DNA from: Styela clava
Lineage: Eukaryota; Chordata; Ascidiacea; Stolidobranchia; Styelidae
Assembly: GCF_964204865.1 (NCBI RefSeq)
Contig: NC_135259.1
Span: 4,784,974-4,848,973 of the forward strand
Direction: 5' to 3'
DNA: 64,000 nucleotides
A model generated the notes under the pieces. It saw nothing but the letters and a program-made list of their open reading frames with translations. It was not told the DNA's origin and ran no database searches. Shown here one piece after another: positions 22,751 to 33,336 of this stretch (its first letter is position 1; each line of letters opens with the position of its first letter). The position numbers and the translations under genes are program-made.

Positions 22751-23899
22751 GAACTTAGAACCCGCGGCCCGCGTTTGTGGCCCCCGCCTTGGTATTAAAG
22801 TTTAATGTTAGTGCGTCCCGCAAGTCACTTAGGTCAGTTAGCATGATTAATGCTTTTAATATAACAGCGCTTCCAAAACTGTGTTCCGCGGAACACCAAT
22901 GTTCCGCGAGCATCTCCCGAGTGTTGCGTGGAAAAGGAATCAAAAATACATCTAAATTAGTCGCCATGGCGATCTGAGAATCGCGAAGTTGTTGCCCAAC
23001 TGACCGTTTAACTTTGCGTCACCGTCGGCCTAAAGTGGACTAACTAAGTTAGGGTAGTGGCACTTTCGTTAACCGTCGGTTTAGCTTTTTGACTGTTAAC
23101 TTTTGACTTTGTTAAAGACAAACAAGTAAGTCTAAAAAATAAAGGCAAAAGGTCAACCGTTCTTTCTCCACCTCTACCTGGTTTTACTTTGAAATGCTGA
23201 AAGTTTTTCGCGCATTTGCATACTCGCCACGGCGAAACCATTGGGAACCGCTACATTGCACCGTTTATCTTTATCAATTTAACCCTTTCATTTTGTGGTG
23301 TTCCGCGAGGAGATATAAAAAGTGTAAACGTTTCGTGGCCAAAAAGGGAAACTCTCACGTAGGGCAAAACGAAATTTTTTATCCTCTATTCCCTGAAAGG
23401 AATATGTCGTGCGGTAACCTACCAGTACCATACCTGTAGGCCTGATATTCGATCGAGGGACCGCCTGAAATAATTTAAAAACAATGTTCCATGATTTTTT
23501 ACGTCAGAATCACTAACGCTTAGATTTATCTTGATACATTGTAACCATGTTTCCTATGTGGCGAAACATCACTGTCCATCGGCTAAAAGCTTGATTGAAA
23601 CATCAGCGCAACAGTTATTACAAGATGGAATTTTATAATTTCGCACATTCCTAAACGTGTCGTTGGAAGTGAGGTTTTAGTAAACAAAAAGGTTGGTGAT
23701 GAGCACAGACAATATGATAAAACTGGGAAATGCAATATTTCTTTGTTGAGCATAGGAGCATCCCGACATGTGTTATTTGCGCAAAGGAATATAATTTAAA
23801 CAAGTTGCTAAGCTTTTATTGCGGAAGACCTGATGCGGCCGGACTCATCCAGACTCTGCCCCAGCGGCTCCCAAGTAAATTGAGTTTGATACCCCTGAT
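22750..23899. mobile_element. hAT-like non-autonomous insertion in LINE-A
   Basis: The right end, read on the minus strand, is CAGGGGTATCAAACTCAATT, and the left end carries CCCGCGGCCCGCGTTTGTGG; both are typical of hAT-derived elements. GTGTTCCGCGGAACACC near 22885 and GTGTTCCGCGAGG near 23300 may mark a second element nested inside. I could not establish a target duplication, and part of the LINE endonuclease is missing across the insertion. Confidence 0.5.
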
Positions 23900-23939
23900 C
23901 TACACGGAAAGTCTCGGATAAATTTGAAATGGCTTCGAT

Positions 23940-24282
23940 TCAAAATGTTTCCTGGCGGTATACATTGACAAATCTATGTTCATGTATTTCTATGCATTGT
24001 ACTTTAACAGGTTTTGGTGCTTTCAAAGAGATCTCTCTGTAGGGTAAAGAGTTTCTAACTATAATAGCCAGGCCACCTCCTTCTATTGATCTATCTTTTC
24101 TTATTATTGAATATCCTTTTAAAGAAGGTGAGTCCTTCGATATTAAATGAGTTTCTTGTAGCAAGATGATATCTACTTTCATTTCTAAATTATGTATGTA
24201 CTTCCTAAATTTACAATTTTCTGTAGATGCTCCTACAGTTCCACTGTAGTACGCAGAAAGAAATTTCCTCAAGTCCCGCCAT
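23940..24282 (-). pseudogene. LINE-A endonuclease, N-terminal part
   Basis: Encodes DIILLQETHLISKDSPSLKG and GGGLAIIVRNSLPYREISLK, motifs of the apurinic-type endonuclease of LINEs. ORF2 appears to start at ATG 24282-24280, overlapping the stop of the upstream frame in a TAATG. The domain is cut short: beyond about 23900 the hAT-like insertion replaces its C-terminal part. Confidence 0.8.
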
Positions 24283-24283
24283 T

Positions 24284-24480
24284 AAATTTCATCAGAAGCC
24301 ATGTACTGCAGCGTTACAGTGTTTAAATCAAATCCAAATTGTTTTCCGGCTGACATGGAATTTATGTAAAATATCTCAACACTTTCTACTTTCGAACTAG
24401 CAACTATAGTATTAGTAATAATACTTGCGAGAGGGTTCCGAGAGCTGCTCAGAAATTCATCACGGCCACCGTTTGCCTAT
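24284..24480 (-). pseudogene. Possible LINE-A ORF1 C-terminus
   Basis: An open minus-strand frame ends ...NTVTLQYMASDEI then TAA at 24284-24282, immediately overlapping the ORF2 start. Position and the stop-start overlap suggest the end of ORF1, but I recognise no motif. Confidence 0.4.
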
Positions 24481-24960
24481 GTGGTTAGGCCATATTCCGC
24501 GTCGTTTCAGACATGGTTGTAAACATTGACTCAGTTTTGAGAGTTAATTATCAGCTTTTTTTACAGTAGGCTATGTTTTGAATTTTTGTGTATTTTAGTA
24601 TAAAGATCCGAAATACACTACGACCCTGAATATACATTACAAGCAAATGGTTTCCCATTAGGGGTTCAGGAGCATCCCGAAGTTCCCAAAAAGATTTTGG
24701 AGGTACACCATCTTTGCCTTCATAACATTGAGTAATAGCTATTGTGGACTAGCTTGAAAAAACAAAAAAATTTCTACCCCAAAAATTCTGCAACCAAGTA
24801 ACACAACATCTGATATACTAATAGGTTGATTTCCGTCAAAGTACGCGCCCTAATACGTAATTTCGAACGAATAAACCCATGTAATTTTTTTTTACCTGAG
24901 GAAGTATTTTTACGCTGTGTGTTTTCTGTTATGTGAGGACATACATAACACAATAAAATA
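24481..24960. other. Non-coding gap
   Basis: I see no gene, repeat end or splice signal that I can support. Possibly LINE-A ORF1 too decayed to recognise, or the intergenic region downstream of the secreted-peptide gene. Confidence 0.3.
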
Positions 24961-24965
24961 TCGAG

Positions 24966-24978
24966 TTTATTATTTATT
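24966..24978 (-). terminator. Polyadenylation signals of the secreted-peptide gene
   Basis: Two AATAAA hexamers on the minus strand (24978-24973 and 24971-24966), about 90-100 bp beyond the stop codon at 25068. Confidence 0.6.
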
Positions 24979-25067
24979 ATTGATTGAAATTACAAGAAAC
25001 ATTCTAATTGTACACTTAAATTGAATGCAACTGCGATAATAATCCTTTTTGCATGCGGTTAGACAGT

Positions 25068-26176
25068 TTAGTTGTCTGCTGCCGCTGAATCTACATCAAG
25101 AGCTGCAGTCGTTACTAAAAGAAAAATGAATGTGTAAACTGCTATTCAAATATTAATTCTAGCAAAAACTACTATCCAACCGGTTATTATATGCCCAGCA
25201 ACACACACAAGATTCATGGACAGTAATTTTCTATCGGGTGACAAGTACACACAACCACTATTGTTTTATCGCTACCGTGTTTCCCCAATTCATTCGTCAA
25301 ACACAAAATTACAAAGGAGACAATTACGAGAGTTTCAAATATACAAAATATGAAAACCGATATTCATTTACTTATAAATACCACGTTTTTATTCAAAATC
25401 CCTTCTTAACATAGATTATAAATTATTTAAAACGAGTAGAAAAGACTTCTTGCTATCTAATAGTTAAATAAAATGCGTCATTAACTAGGTCTTATTTTAG
25501 AGGGAGGGCTTATATTAAAATCATTTAGAATTCAGGCTGGGTCTTATTTTCGAGGAAACACGGTAATAGCAAAATATCCACCTCCCCTACATTAAACACC
25601 TCCTTAAAATGAATACCTGTGGAGCATACTAAACATGGAAGTAAGAAATGTTTTCGTTTGTTAGGACAAATTATAATAACCTTGTTTATTTATTTATTAT
25701 ACAGGATCTAGATTAGAAAATGTATTACCTTCTTCTGCCTCCTCGACTACCTCCTTGCGTATCCACATTGGAAGCGGAAACCTATGAAATCTGTAAAAAA
25801 TGACAAATAAACGTTGTCAAAAAAAAATTAATGAAGTAGAGAAAGGATTTAACATAGATTGTCTAGTATTAGCTTTACATATGCATCCTACCCATACATA
25901 TTCTTCTAATCCATGTAAAAATTCTACACTATGGTAGTAGAAGAGTTTGTTGGAATCTATGTGACTGATATCAAAATGTACAAATCCACCACAAAACTGA
26001 AAATTTTACTTACTCAACATCTAATATACTCACGTTGTTCTTGGATTCATCTCGACCTCGGAATCATCGGATCGCTCCTCGGCCGTGTCCTCTCTTTGAC
26101 CAAACGCTACAGAGGTTAGAAAAGACAGAAGCAAACAGCAAATGGCAGTAACCAAGAGATACTTTTTTAAATTCAT
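25068..26176 (-). CDS. Small secreted peptide precursor, three exons
   Basis: Exons are 26176-26034, 25790-25729 and 25114-25068, about 83 codons in all. Exon 1 starts MNLKKYLLVTAICCLLLSF, a signal peptide with likely cleavage after VAFG, followed by an acidic stretch (QREDTAEERSDDSEVE). Donor 1 is AAC|GTGAGT, and reading through it gives an immediate stop. Acceptor 2 is TTTTTTACAG|A. Exon 2 encodes FHRFPLPMWIRKEVVEEAEE and ends AAG|GTAATA. Acceptor 3 is TTTCTTTTAG|T, and exon 3 encodes TTAALDVDSAAADN then TAA. All three junctions keep frame. If the last intron is retained, translation ends at a TAA at 25699-25697. There are no cysteines after the signal peptide. The layout (signal, acidic propiece, short basic and aromatic segment, acidic tail) resembles a processed peptide precursor, but I recognise no family. 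A TA-flanked MITE lies in intron 2. Confidence 0.65.
25275..25563. mobile_element. MITE with TA target duplication (copy 2), in an intron
   Basis: 289 bp, with ends CCGTGTTTCCCC and, inverted, CCGTGTTTCCTCGAAAATAAGAC. TA flanks both sides (25273-25274 and 25564-25565). Same family as 5556-5754. It lies in the second intron of the secreted-peptide gene. Confidence 0.78.
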
Positions 26177-26756
26177 CTTGCTCAAAACTCTTTTTGATAT
26201 TGGTTGTGATTTGATAGAATTTTGGAAAACGGAATCGCTTTAGATCGCTCAATTCAAAGGTGATTGAATTTATTCAGTCCTATATTCTTTATGAATAAAT
26301 AGTCGCAGATAGAACCTTTCTCCTTGTGTATATCCGGCGAAATTCAATACAGTTATATAGGCGTTGTGCGACTATAACTTTTCCGGTATGCAACTGAAAC
26401 TAACAAGATACAACGACATTGAGTTGACTCAACAGCCTGATTTGCAAATAATATTATCACTAATGCCACGAAACATGCAACGGTCGAAGTCAGAGAATAT
26501 TTTTATAAGCTCGCCTACATGACTATTGAAAAGAACAATCCTAGACTTATATGAACTTGAATCTATGCATTTTGTGTAGTTGTCCTAAAAATAAACTGCC
26601 TATATGCAACTGTATTTTGGGGACAGTCAAATTGAAAGTGAATGTCCACTTGGTAAATTTCTGTTGCATTTTGTTTAAACTAACTAAATTTGATTGAAGG
26701 TTAGAATTTCTGTGATAGTTTGATAAATATTAACCATTGTGCTAGCAATGAGATAT
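26177..26756. other. Upstream region of the secreted-peptide gene
   Basis: Non-coding. On the minus strand CTATTTATTCATAAAGAATA near 26306-26287 is an A/T-rich stretch that could serve as a TATA region about 110-130 bp upstream of the start codon. This is weak evidence. An upstream ATG at 26252 lies in another frame. Confidence 0.3.
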
Positions 26757-26975
26757 TAGGGTAGGGTGATTCACGTAACCTCTGGTCGGTTACGGCTTCC
26801 TTCACCATCCATGAAGTCCATGCTTCAGAAAACAAATAACTAACTAATCCCATATCCGACATGTAATGGTAACCGGACAAGAGGCTGTGGTTATGGTTAA
26901 ACCGTCTTATCGGATTTCCTCTCCCCTGGGATAAATATGTATTTAATCCTATATGACCTAGTATTTTCAGTTAGC
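26757..26975 (+). repeat. Dispersed repeat R3, copy 1
   Basis: Contains ATTCACGTAACCTCTGGTCG, GGTTACGGCTTCCTTCACCA, CATGTAATGGTAACCGGACA and TCCTCTCCCCTGGGATAAAT. The same blocks recur inverted at 33218-33336 plus 42003-42065, and partly at 46911-47010. Confidence 0.65.
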
Positions 26976-27886
26976 TATTTTAAAGCGATGCAAAAACTTA
27001 TCAATTATTTATATATATTTGCAATCTGCAGTTCACTGTCTAACTGGAAGCGTAAACTCACGAACTTTGACGTAATCTCGAGTATGAAGTTCGGTTTGAG
27101 AAAATTTGAATAAAAGGGAGTTATTTCTGAAGAATGATGATATGAGTATACAAACGTGATTTCTATTCTTGTCTGCTTAAAAGATGGAACTGCAATACGA
27201 CTAAAAAAAAGAGGAAAATATTTATCAACCAATGAGGTGAGAAAAAACCTACAGTTTACTTATTATTAATATCAGGATAGAAAAGTGTACTAAATACATA
27301 GCATGTAAAGAGAATTTCCAATTTGGACATCAAAGACCGTCGGAGTCGTGCTCTGACCGATAGTTGGGGACTGACCAATATTTTAGCTGGGACTGAAATA
27401 GGAAACTACTGCGAGATTGTGATATTGATATTTCCGAATACAATTAATGTATATCGAAAAATAATGAACATAAAATATAAGCAAAAGAGTTAGGCCACTC
27501 ACGCGACAAGTTAACTATAATTGCACAAAAAATATTAAAACAACAAATGAATCACATCACGTTGGGACTCATAACGAATTCACAAAATTTAGGACCACTT
27601 CCATTATACTACATTGTAAACTATGTATAAACTAGATTCAAAATGGTATTAAGGACATCAGAGTTCAAAAATATTTTCACTGAGAAATAAGATGACATTA
27701 AGATAAGGCACTCTCGCAAAGGCAAACATCAATTACAATTTCATAGTTTAAATTAGGAGAATGTTTCACTTACATACAATGAAATACCAGGCTTCGGCAA
27801 CTGTAGATAGCTGGTGTAATTTTAAGACGACCCAATAATAGTTATGCAACAACTATTTGATGGCTCACTCATTACAGATTCTAAAC
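26976..27886. other. Non-coding gap
   Basis: AT-rich sequence without recognisable coding frames, repeat ends or splice signals. Confidence 0.4.
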
Positions 27887-28191
27887 TAGGGGTAGGCAAC
27901 GTTTTTTTAATCAGGGGCCAAAAGTTTACCCATCGGGTCTGGCGGGCCATGTAAGTGTGACTCAAAAAGTTACATTTTATGAACAATATTTACAGTGTTA
28001 CAAAGCAAAGGTGGAAAACAATATGCCTCGTACCAAAACTTAATTTTAACCACAATTTCAACAAATTTTTTGAGCTATTTTTAGCTAAAATATCAAATTT
28101 GATTTCAGTTTCGTTGTGGCAGTATCAGGCGTGCCAGATTGAATTACTCAACGAGTCGGTCTTGTCCCGCGGGCCGTACTTTGCCCATGTC
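27887..28191 (-). mobile_element. hAT-derived non-autonomous element
   Basis: The right end read on the minus strand is CAGACATGGGCAAAGTACGG, and the left end is TAGGGGTAGGCAACG; both are hAT-like. The inside near the right end (minus: TTCAATCTGGCACGCCTGAT, TTTTAGCTAAAAATAGCTCA) matches 62137-62285. No clear target duplication. Confidence 0.6.
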
Positions 28192-28476
28192 TGACTTAAA
28201 GAGTGTTGAAATCTATAACAACAGTCATGACGAGAACAAAAACGAACCTAGAGTAAAAACTCAATCGTGTTTTGCAACCTGATTACGGCACAGTTCACCC
28301 GGAGAAATAGAATGCGTCTTCAACGTTCGGGAGACAATAGATTTTTTTCGTCGGACGTTTGCACCCGCGGGCCCGTTTGCATCCATGTAGAATTTTATCC
28401 GTCGACACTTGCACCCATGTGCTGTACACTGATCACAAAATTTCCGTGTCGATTGTATTTATTACTTGTCAGTTTT

Positions 28477-28762
28477 AATCGGTAAGTATGTTTATAGGTA
28501 TTTGTCTGTTTGTTTGTCTATCTGTTAGATGCATGCGATATCTCACGGAAGCGAAATTGGATCTGCTGCAGATTTTGCATGTGCATTCATCATCTCTCAC
28601 TCCAGAAGCCTATTGATTTTGGACAAATTATGTCGTATAATTGGCAAGTTATCAATTAATTAGTAATGGGACACAAGGTGTCACTATGGAGTAAGGGCGC
28701 TGTTTTGGGGGATCCCCCAACTTTCGATCGATAAGTCCTCGGTCTCTGACCGATTATCGTTT
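28477..28762 (+). repeat. Dispersed repeat R1, copy 2
   Basis: Same word order as 16061-16443: a TGTCTGTTTGTTTGTCTATC microsatellite, GATATCTCACGGAAGCGAAA, AGAAGCCTATTGATTTTGG, TATGTCGTATAATTGGCAAG, CACAAGGTGTCACTATGGAG, then CTTTCGATCGATAAGTCCTC. Confidence 0.8.
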
Positions 28763-28983
28763 ATTTTTTGGTGCATGCAATATCTCATTCATTCTGAAAA
28801 AACGACGCGCGATGTGGTTGGTTATGGTGGTTACCGCCGACTACGATGTGCCTTTGAAGAAGAGTATCATAACCAGTTCATAAATAGCTTGATGATAATG
28901 ATTGAGTTTATGCTTCTGGTTTTAATATGGGGCAATCATTTTTCACAAAGCAATAATAGCAAATTTGTAAGAATAATTGGGCA
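28763..28983. other. Short non-coding gap
   Basis: Nothing recognised; an open frame at 28775-29038 runs into the adjacent hAT end and is not supported. Confidence 0.4.
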
Positions 28984-28991
28984 GTTTGAAC

Positions 28992-30953
28992 CAGGGCTGG
29001 GGAGCCGGAGACGGAGCCATGGAGCCGTTACATTTTGATGGAGTCGGAGTTGGAGCCAAGCTTTCCATAACAGATGGAGCTGGAGCCGGAGCTGGAGCTA
29101 CCAAAAATTTAGTGGCTCCAGCTCCTAAATATCTCATTTTTTTGTTTTTCAAATTTATAATTTTTTTCTGATAGCGTTACAAATGATAAAATCTTTTCTG
29201 TTCAGCTTATAATTCATTTTAAAAATTTTAGTTCCTAATATTTTTTAAAAAGTTTCCAGTTATTCTGTATTTTTGAAAGTTTAGTATCAAAATTTGAAGC
29301 GGTTCGCTTTTATCCAAATTTTGATTCTCATTTCCACTAAGCTGCAATTTTTCATGATTGCGGTCAAGCTCAAAAACCCTAATGGCCAGGGATTTTCGAA
29401 GAAGTGATTTTGGAATTTCCATGTAACATATTATGATTTTTTCGTGGCGTTGAATATCCAATCCATTTCAAATGTCTTTAATTCTGTTCAACTTATCTCG
29501 AGATTGAGTCGTTTTACGACAAAAGAAAGGTTTAACTACTCCAAAATGCACCGCAGCAGTCACCTATCATAAAAATGTATGGCAAAGTGCCCCATTATAG
29601 CTTGTTTTGATCCATAACATAGCATGTTCTGGAGAAAAGTCTCATCAATTTCCGTTGGTATTTTTTGAATATATAAAAAGTATATCACGAGTAAGATTGA
29701 TTGCGTTTAGATTTATTTTAGTGACTGTATAATTTTCAAAGTTAACCGGTAAATAATATGTCGTAGGCAAAAAAAATAATGAGATTAACAAGGCATTTTT
29801 TTTTAGCTGTTGGGAGTCTCCTAGAACAAAGTTTATAGTGTTTTCCGTTTCATTTTAGTGTCTTATAATAACTCTCCAATGTGGAAATTCGGCTTGTGAA
29901 TTGACTTCTCTATTTATCTTCAACATCTCATCGCTGATAATTATGAAAACGCCTCGATTCTAGAACCAACTTTTGGCCGGATTTGGGAGAGGGGGACGGC
30001 ATCTAATTGGGTGACGATGGTAATTTCCATTATTTTGGGTCTGCTTATTCAATTTGTACCATAAAATACTGCCTCCCCGTCAGGCCAGTTTAAATTATCA
30101 TGAGTTGAAGGGCTATTGCCGTTACTATCACATGTGCGTTGCATTTCGTGAAAAGCGTCAATTGTTTTCGTCGCCATAAACATTAGGCCATAACATCTTT
30201 TATTTCAGCGTTTATTTTTCCCTTAATCACAATTTCTCAAGACATATGTTTTGTGTCACGCACCATATTTGTGAGAAAACGAGTTATTACATAATCATCG
30301 GTGATGAAATTCTAAGATAAATAAAGAAGTCAATACGCAAACCAAATTTTCCTGATTAAAAAGCGACATTATAAAATACTAAAAATAAAACAGAAAACAC
30401 CATAAGTTTTGCTTTAGAATGGCCCACGACAGATTGTATTTGGCTGGCATGATTGCCAGTTATGTTGAACACAATTAAATTAAAATAAAAAGACAATTAT
30501 TATGGGTTAAATATTATGTGGTAGAAAAAGTCATTATGAGCTATTTTACCGAATGCGCAAACGCTGCGACCATTCCAGAAGCCGATTTTCCTTCCCGTCT
30601 TATTGTGGGGTTATATGTAAAACCCTTATATGCTGGGTAGACCGATTCGCATATAAAAATACAGCATATAATAACTCTCAGTGGATTCACAAGTTACATG
30701 CAGGAACAAAAAGGAATTAACATGACACCGACTTGAAGGGTGTTTACAGCCTAAATAACATGCCACACTTAGAAAACAATTAGCAAAATGCGTTATTGGG
30801 CTGCACTACTGATAATGGCTATGGAGCCGGAGCTGGAGCCAGCTCCGGCATAAAAAAAATTAAGCTCCGGAGCCGGAGTTGGAGCTAAAGATTGAATACA
30901 CTGCGACTCCGGAGCCGGAGCCATCATGATTTCGAACCAGCTCCCCAGCCCTG
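28992..30953. mobile_element. hAT element (hAT-3) with GGAGCC-rich ends, non-autonomous
   Basis: 1962 bp with inverted ends CAGGGCTGGGGAGC and a perfect 8-bp duplication, GTTTGAAC, at 28984-28991 and 30954-30961. Both subterminal regions (28992-29130 and 30825-30945) consist of degenerate GGAGCCGGAGCTGGAGC-like hexamers in opposite orientation. No transposase remnant is visible. The centre holds a further palindrome (29822-30415). Confidence 0.9.
29822..30415. repeat. Long inverted repeat inside hAT-3
   Basis: The left arm (29822-29935) and right arm (30300-30415) are inverse copies of about 115 bp, sharing GGTGTTTTCTGTTTTATTT-like and AATTGACTTCTCTATTTATC-like text with differences. Bases 175-260 of the window are a third, single copy of the arm. 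This may be a separate inverted-repeat element nested in hAT-3. Confidence 0.6.
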
Positions 30954-30961
30954 GTTTGAAC

Positions 30962-31662
30962 ACTTGAGTACTGAAAAAATATCAGTATGGTGTCTTTTGT
31001 TCCCCTTGCAACAACAACACCACTTCAGCAGCATAATTTGAAAGCCCTTTCTGTGCCAAATAACTATATGATGCCAGTAATATATATTATAATAATAAAC
31101 GGATACAAAAACTTTAATTTATTATGAAAATTCACTCCTAACATTTGAGAGGATAGCGTTTGTTCAAACGCAAGTTTTACAAAAGACAATTTAATTGCGG
31201 AAAAGTTTTGTATCAATGTGATGTCAGATCAAGCTTTTGGCGTGGATTTATTATTAATGCCGTGGGGCCTGTAATAACCCTTATATTTATAAATATTCTT
31301 GAATTATTGCGTCTTAAGTTATCATAGTAGATGATTTTTCACGTTTTCGCTAAATTTTCAGCACATAACTGGTGTCAAGAGGAATTTTGTTTTTCTCATT
31401 TCGTTGACCTTGGGTGTAGATTATAAGCGACTTAGTACTTATGATGAGGCTCTACAAGAAGCCTATAACGTGTTGGGCGGTGACACTTCGCGCTATCAAC
31501 TTTCTTTTATGTATAACCTGCCTGGTTTCTAGATGTTAACAACTCCACAACTTGAATATGATTGAAATCTATTGCAGTCACGTGAAATACGTAATTGTGT
31601 GGTGATAAAAAACAAACGATTCCAGTATTGTAGAATGTAGAAGTCCGAATAAATTGATATAG
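30962..31662. other. Non-coding gap
   Basis: I see no gene or repeat end here. It forms the left genomic flank of the giant foldback element. Confidence 0.4.
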
Positions 31663-31671
31663 CAATGTTGG

Positions 31672-31978
31672 GGTGTTGTCAAAAACTGAATATAACTGAA
31701 TACAACTGAATACAACTGAACACAACTGAAAACAACTGAATACAACTGAATACAAAAACTGAACACAACTGAATACTACCGCACACAACTGAATACACGG
31801 CTCGTGGCACGTGACATAAGTTTGAAAATGAATACAACTGAATATAACTGAACACAGCTGAATACAACTGAAAACAACTGAACAAAACTGAATACGACTG
31901 AACAGAACTGAAAACAACTGAATACACGCAACGAATACAACTGAATATAACTGAACACCACTGAATACAACTCGACAA
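31672..31978 (-). repeat. 10-bp satellite, left arm of FB-2
   Basis: About 300 bp of ACAACTGAAT-type units (variants ATAACTGAAT and ACAACTGAAA), interrupted at 31798-31830 by a non-repetitive spacer (CACGGCTCGTGGCACGTGAC). The same spacer lies at the mirror position in the right arm. Apparent open frames across it (VVFSCIQLYS repeats) only reflect the satellite. Confidence 0.92.
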
Positions 31979-31999
31979 TGGCGCGGGAGGCATAAGATT

Positions 32000-32510
32000 C
32001 GTGACGTCATCACTGATTACGTCATAATCGATGATGCGAATTTTGGAGATAGCCTCTCGAGCAATACATCAAACGTTTCAGAAAGATGAGGCGGTTTCAT
32101 TACGGTTATTCTTGGCGTGATTGGTGACGTCATTGCTGATTACGTCATAATTGATATTGCGAATTTTGGAGATAGCCCCTCGAGCAACGCGTCAAACGTT
32201 TCAGAAAGATTAGGTGGTTTCATTACGGTTATTCGTGTCATAATTGGTGACGTCATTACAAATTGCGTCACAATTACAAATGTGCATATTCGAAATATAG
32301 TGACGTGCAGTATAATGCACCCTTAATAAAAACGAGATGATTTGAGTGCGGTAACTTTTGTCGTGATTGATGATATCATCACATATCACATCGTTATCGC
32401 CAATGCGAATTTTCGAAATAGCACAGGGACAGGTATAGTTCTTATGATTCCGAAAACTAGAGGCGATTTCGTTATGACGGTGTTCTCCGACCAGATCCGC
32501 CCCTCACCGC
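32000..32510 (+). repeat. 123-bp tandem repeat with TGACGTCA, left arm of FB-2
   Basis: About four units. Exact TGACGTCA palindromes start at 32002, 32125 and 32248 (spacing 123 and 123), and a decayed TGATATCA lies at 32371, again 123 further on. Each unit also has TTACGTCA-like text about 10 bp on, then GCGAATTTTGGAGATAGC and AAACGTTTCAGAAAGAT. Confidence 0.9.
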
Positions 32511-32688
32511 CGCGTGTTCGTCTCAACATTTAATTTTTGAACTATAATTCATTTTCAAGCAATTTTCAAAATCAATTCATCGCGTCATAATATATTCTAT
32601 GAAGATCTCATTGTTGAAGAGGGGCCACAAATGTCGTAGCCTGTTTATTTCTCATCGTCTAGATTCAATCCTGTCTATAGCTTAGGCC

Positions 32689-33074
32689 AGGGGTAGGCAA
32701 CCTACGGCCCGCGGGACGTATCCGGCCCGCCGAGCAATATAATCCGGCCCGCGACGCTTCACTGATTTAGACTAAATTATATTATAATCTAACAAGTATA
32801 TAAATCTCGTTTAATGAGCCTATAATTTTATTATAATTAGACAAATGGCAACAAAACGTAGTTGATGCCGAGTCCAAATGGTTTAATGGCGCAGAAAATA
32901 TTCAAATGATCAGTCTTCGCGCGCTGTTTGAAATTTAACGTCGGATCTGTGTGAAAAAGGTGATTCATTGGCCATCCATTCGGTTTTTAACTTTTTTTTA
33001 AAATATGTGCGGCCCGCTAATGACTTGCAAGCTTTAATTTTAGCCCGCGAGCGATAAAAGGTTGCCGACCCCTG
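32689..33074. mobile_element. hAT-derived MITE in FB-2
   Basis: About 386 bp, with ends AGGGGTAGGCAACC and, inverted, AGGGGTCGGCAACC. CTTAGGCC flanks it at 32681-32688 and 33075-33082. CGGCCCGC words mark both ends. No coding capacity. Confidence 0.85.
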
Positions 33075-33217
33075 CTTAGGCCTACTATTTAACAAACTAT
33101 TGTATTATAATGCGGCTTATTGTGGCATCGGATGTTCACGATAGATTGCTTGCAGTCCATTTGCAGATCTGAATATTCGTGTGCACACTAGTAAAGACAG
33201 TTCGTTTTCAGTTGTTT

Positions 33218-33336
33218 GACAGGTTTACATATTTATCCCCGGGGAGAGTAAAGTACAAAAGACGGCTTGATCCTAGGGCTAACCACGACCTCTCGTCCGG
33301 TTACCATCCATGTCAGGTGTGGGTTAGTTAGCCAGT
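33218..33336 (-). repeat. Dispersed repeat R3, copy 2 (first part)
   Basis: Inverse of 26757-26975: TTATCCCCGGGGAGAG, CCTCTCGTCCGGTTACCATC, GGTTAGTTAG. The copy is split by the TA-flanked element and resumes at 42003-42065 (CCGTAACCGACCAGCGGTAA). Confidence 0.65.

Larger units (their letters stand above)
13723..24480 (-). mobile_element. I-type LINE (LINE-A), decayed and interrupted
   Basis: A non-LTR retrotransposon on the minus strand. It has an ORF1 remnant, an endonuclease start, reverse transcriptase, RNase H and a 3' end with a TAA-rich tail (13723-13735). It is interrupted by hAT-1 at 14597-20740 and by an hAT-like insertion at about 22750-23899. A 3'-end stem, TGGCGCA...AGCGCCATA at 13736-13776, is shared with LINE-B near 61232-61268. 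RNase H downstream of the RT places it in the I group of LINEs. Confidence 0.85.

Noticed and set aside
26064..26252. A 62-codon minus-strand frame over exon 1 of the peptide gene
   Set aside because: It is in a different frame and lacks a signal peptide; the frame starting at 26176 has a signal peptide and consensus splicing.
28943..29171. Frames rich in Gly-Ala or Ala-Pro at the hAT-3 end
   Set aside because: They come from the GGAGCC hexamer array and occur on both strands.
31507..32013. Overlapping minus-strand frames encoding VVFSCIQLYS-type repeats
   Set aside because: They are read from a 10-bp satellite; every frame gives a repetitive product and the mirror copy at 47793-48256 gives the same. 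No codon or splice support.
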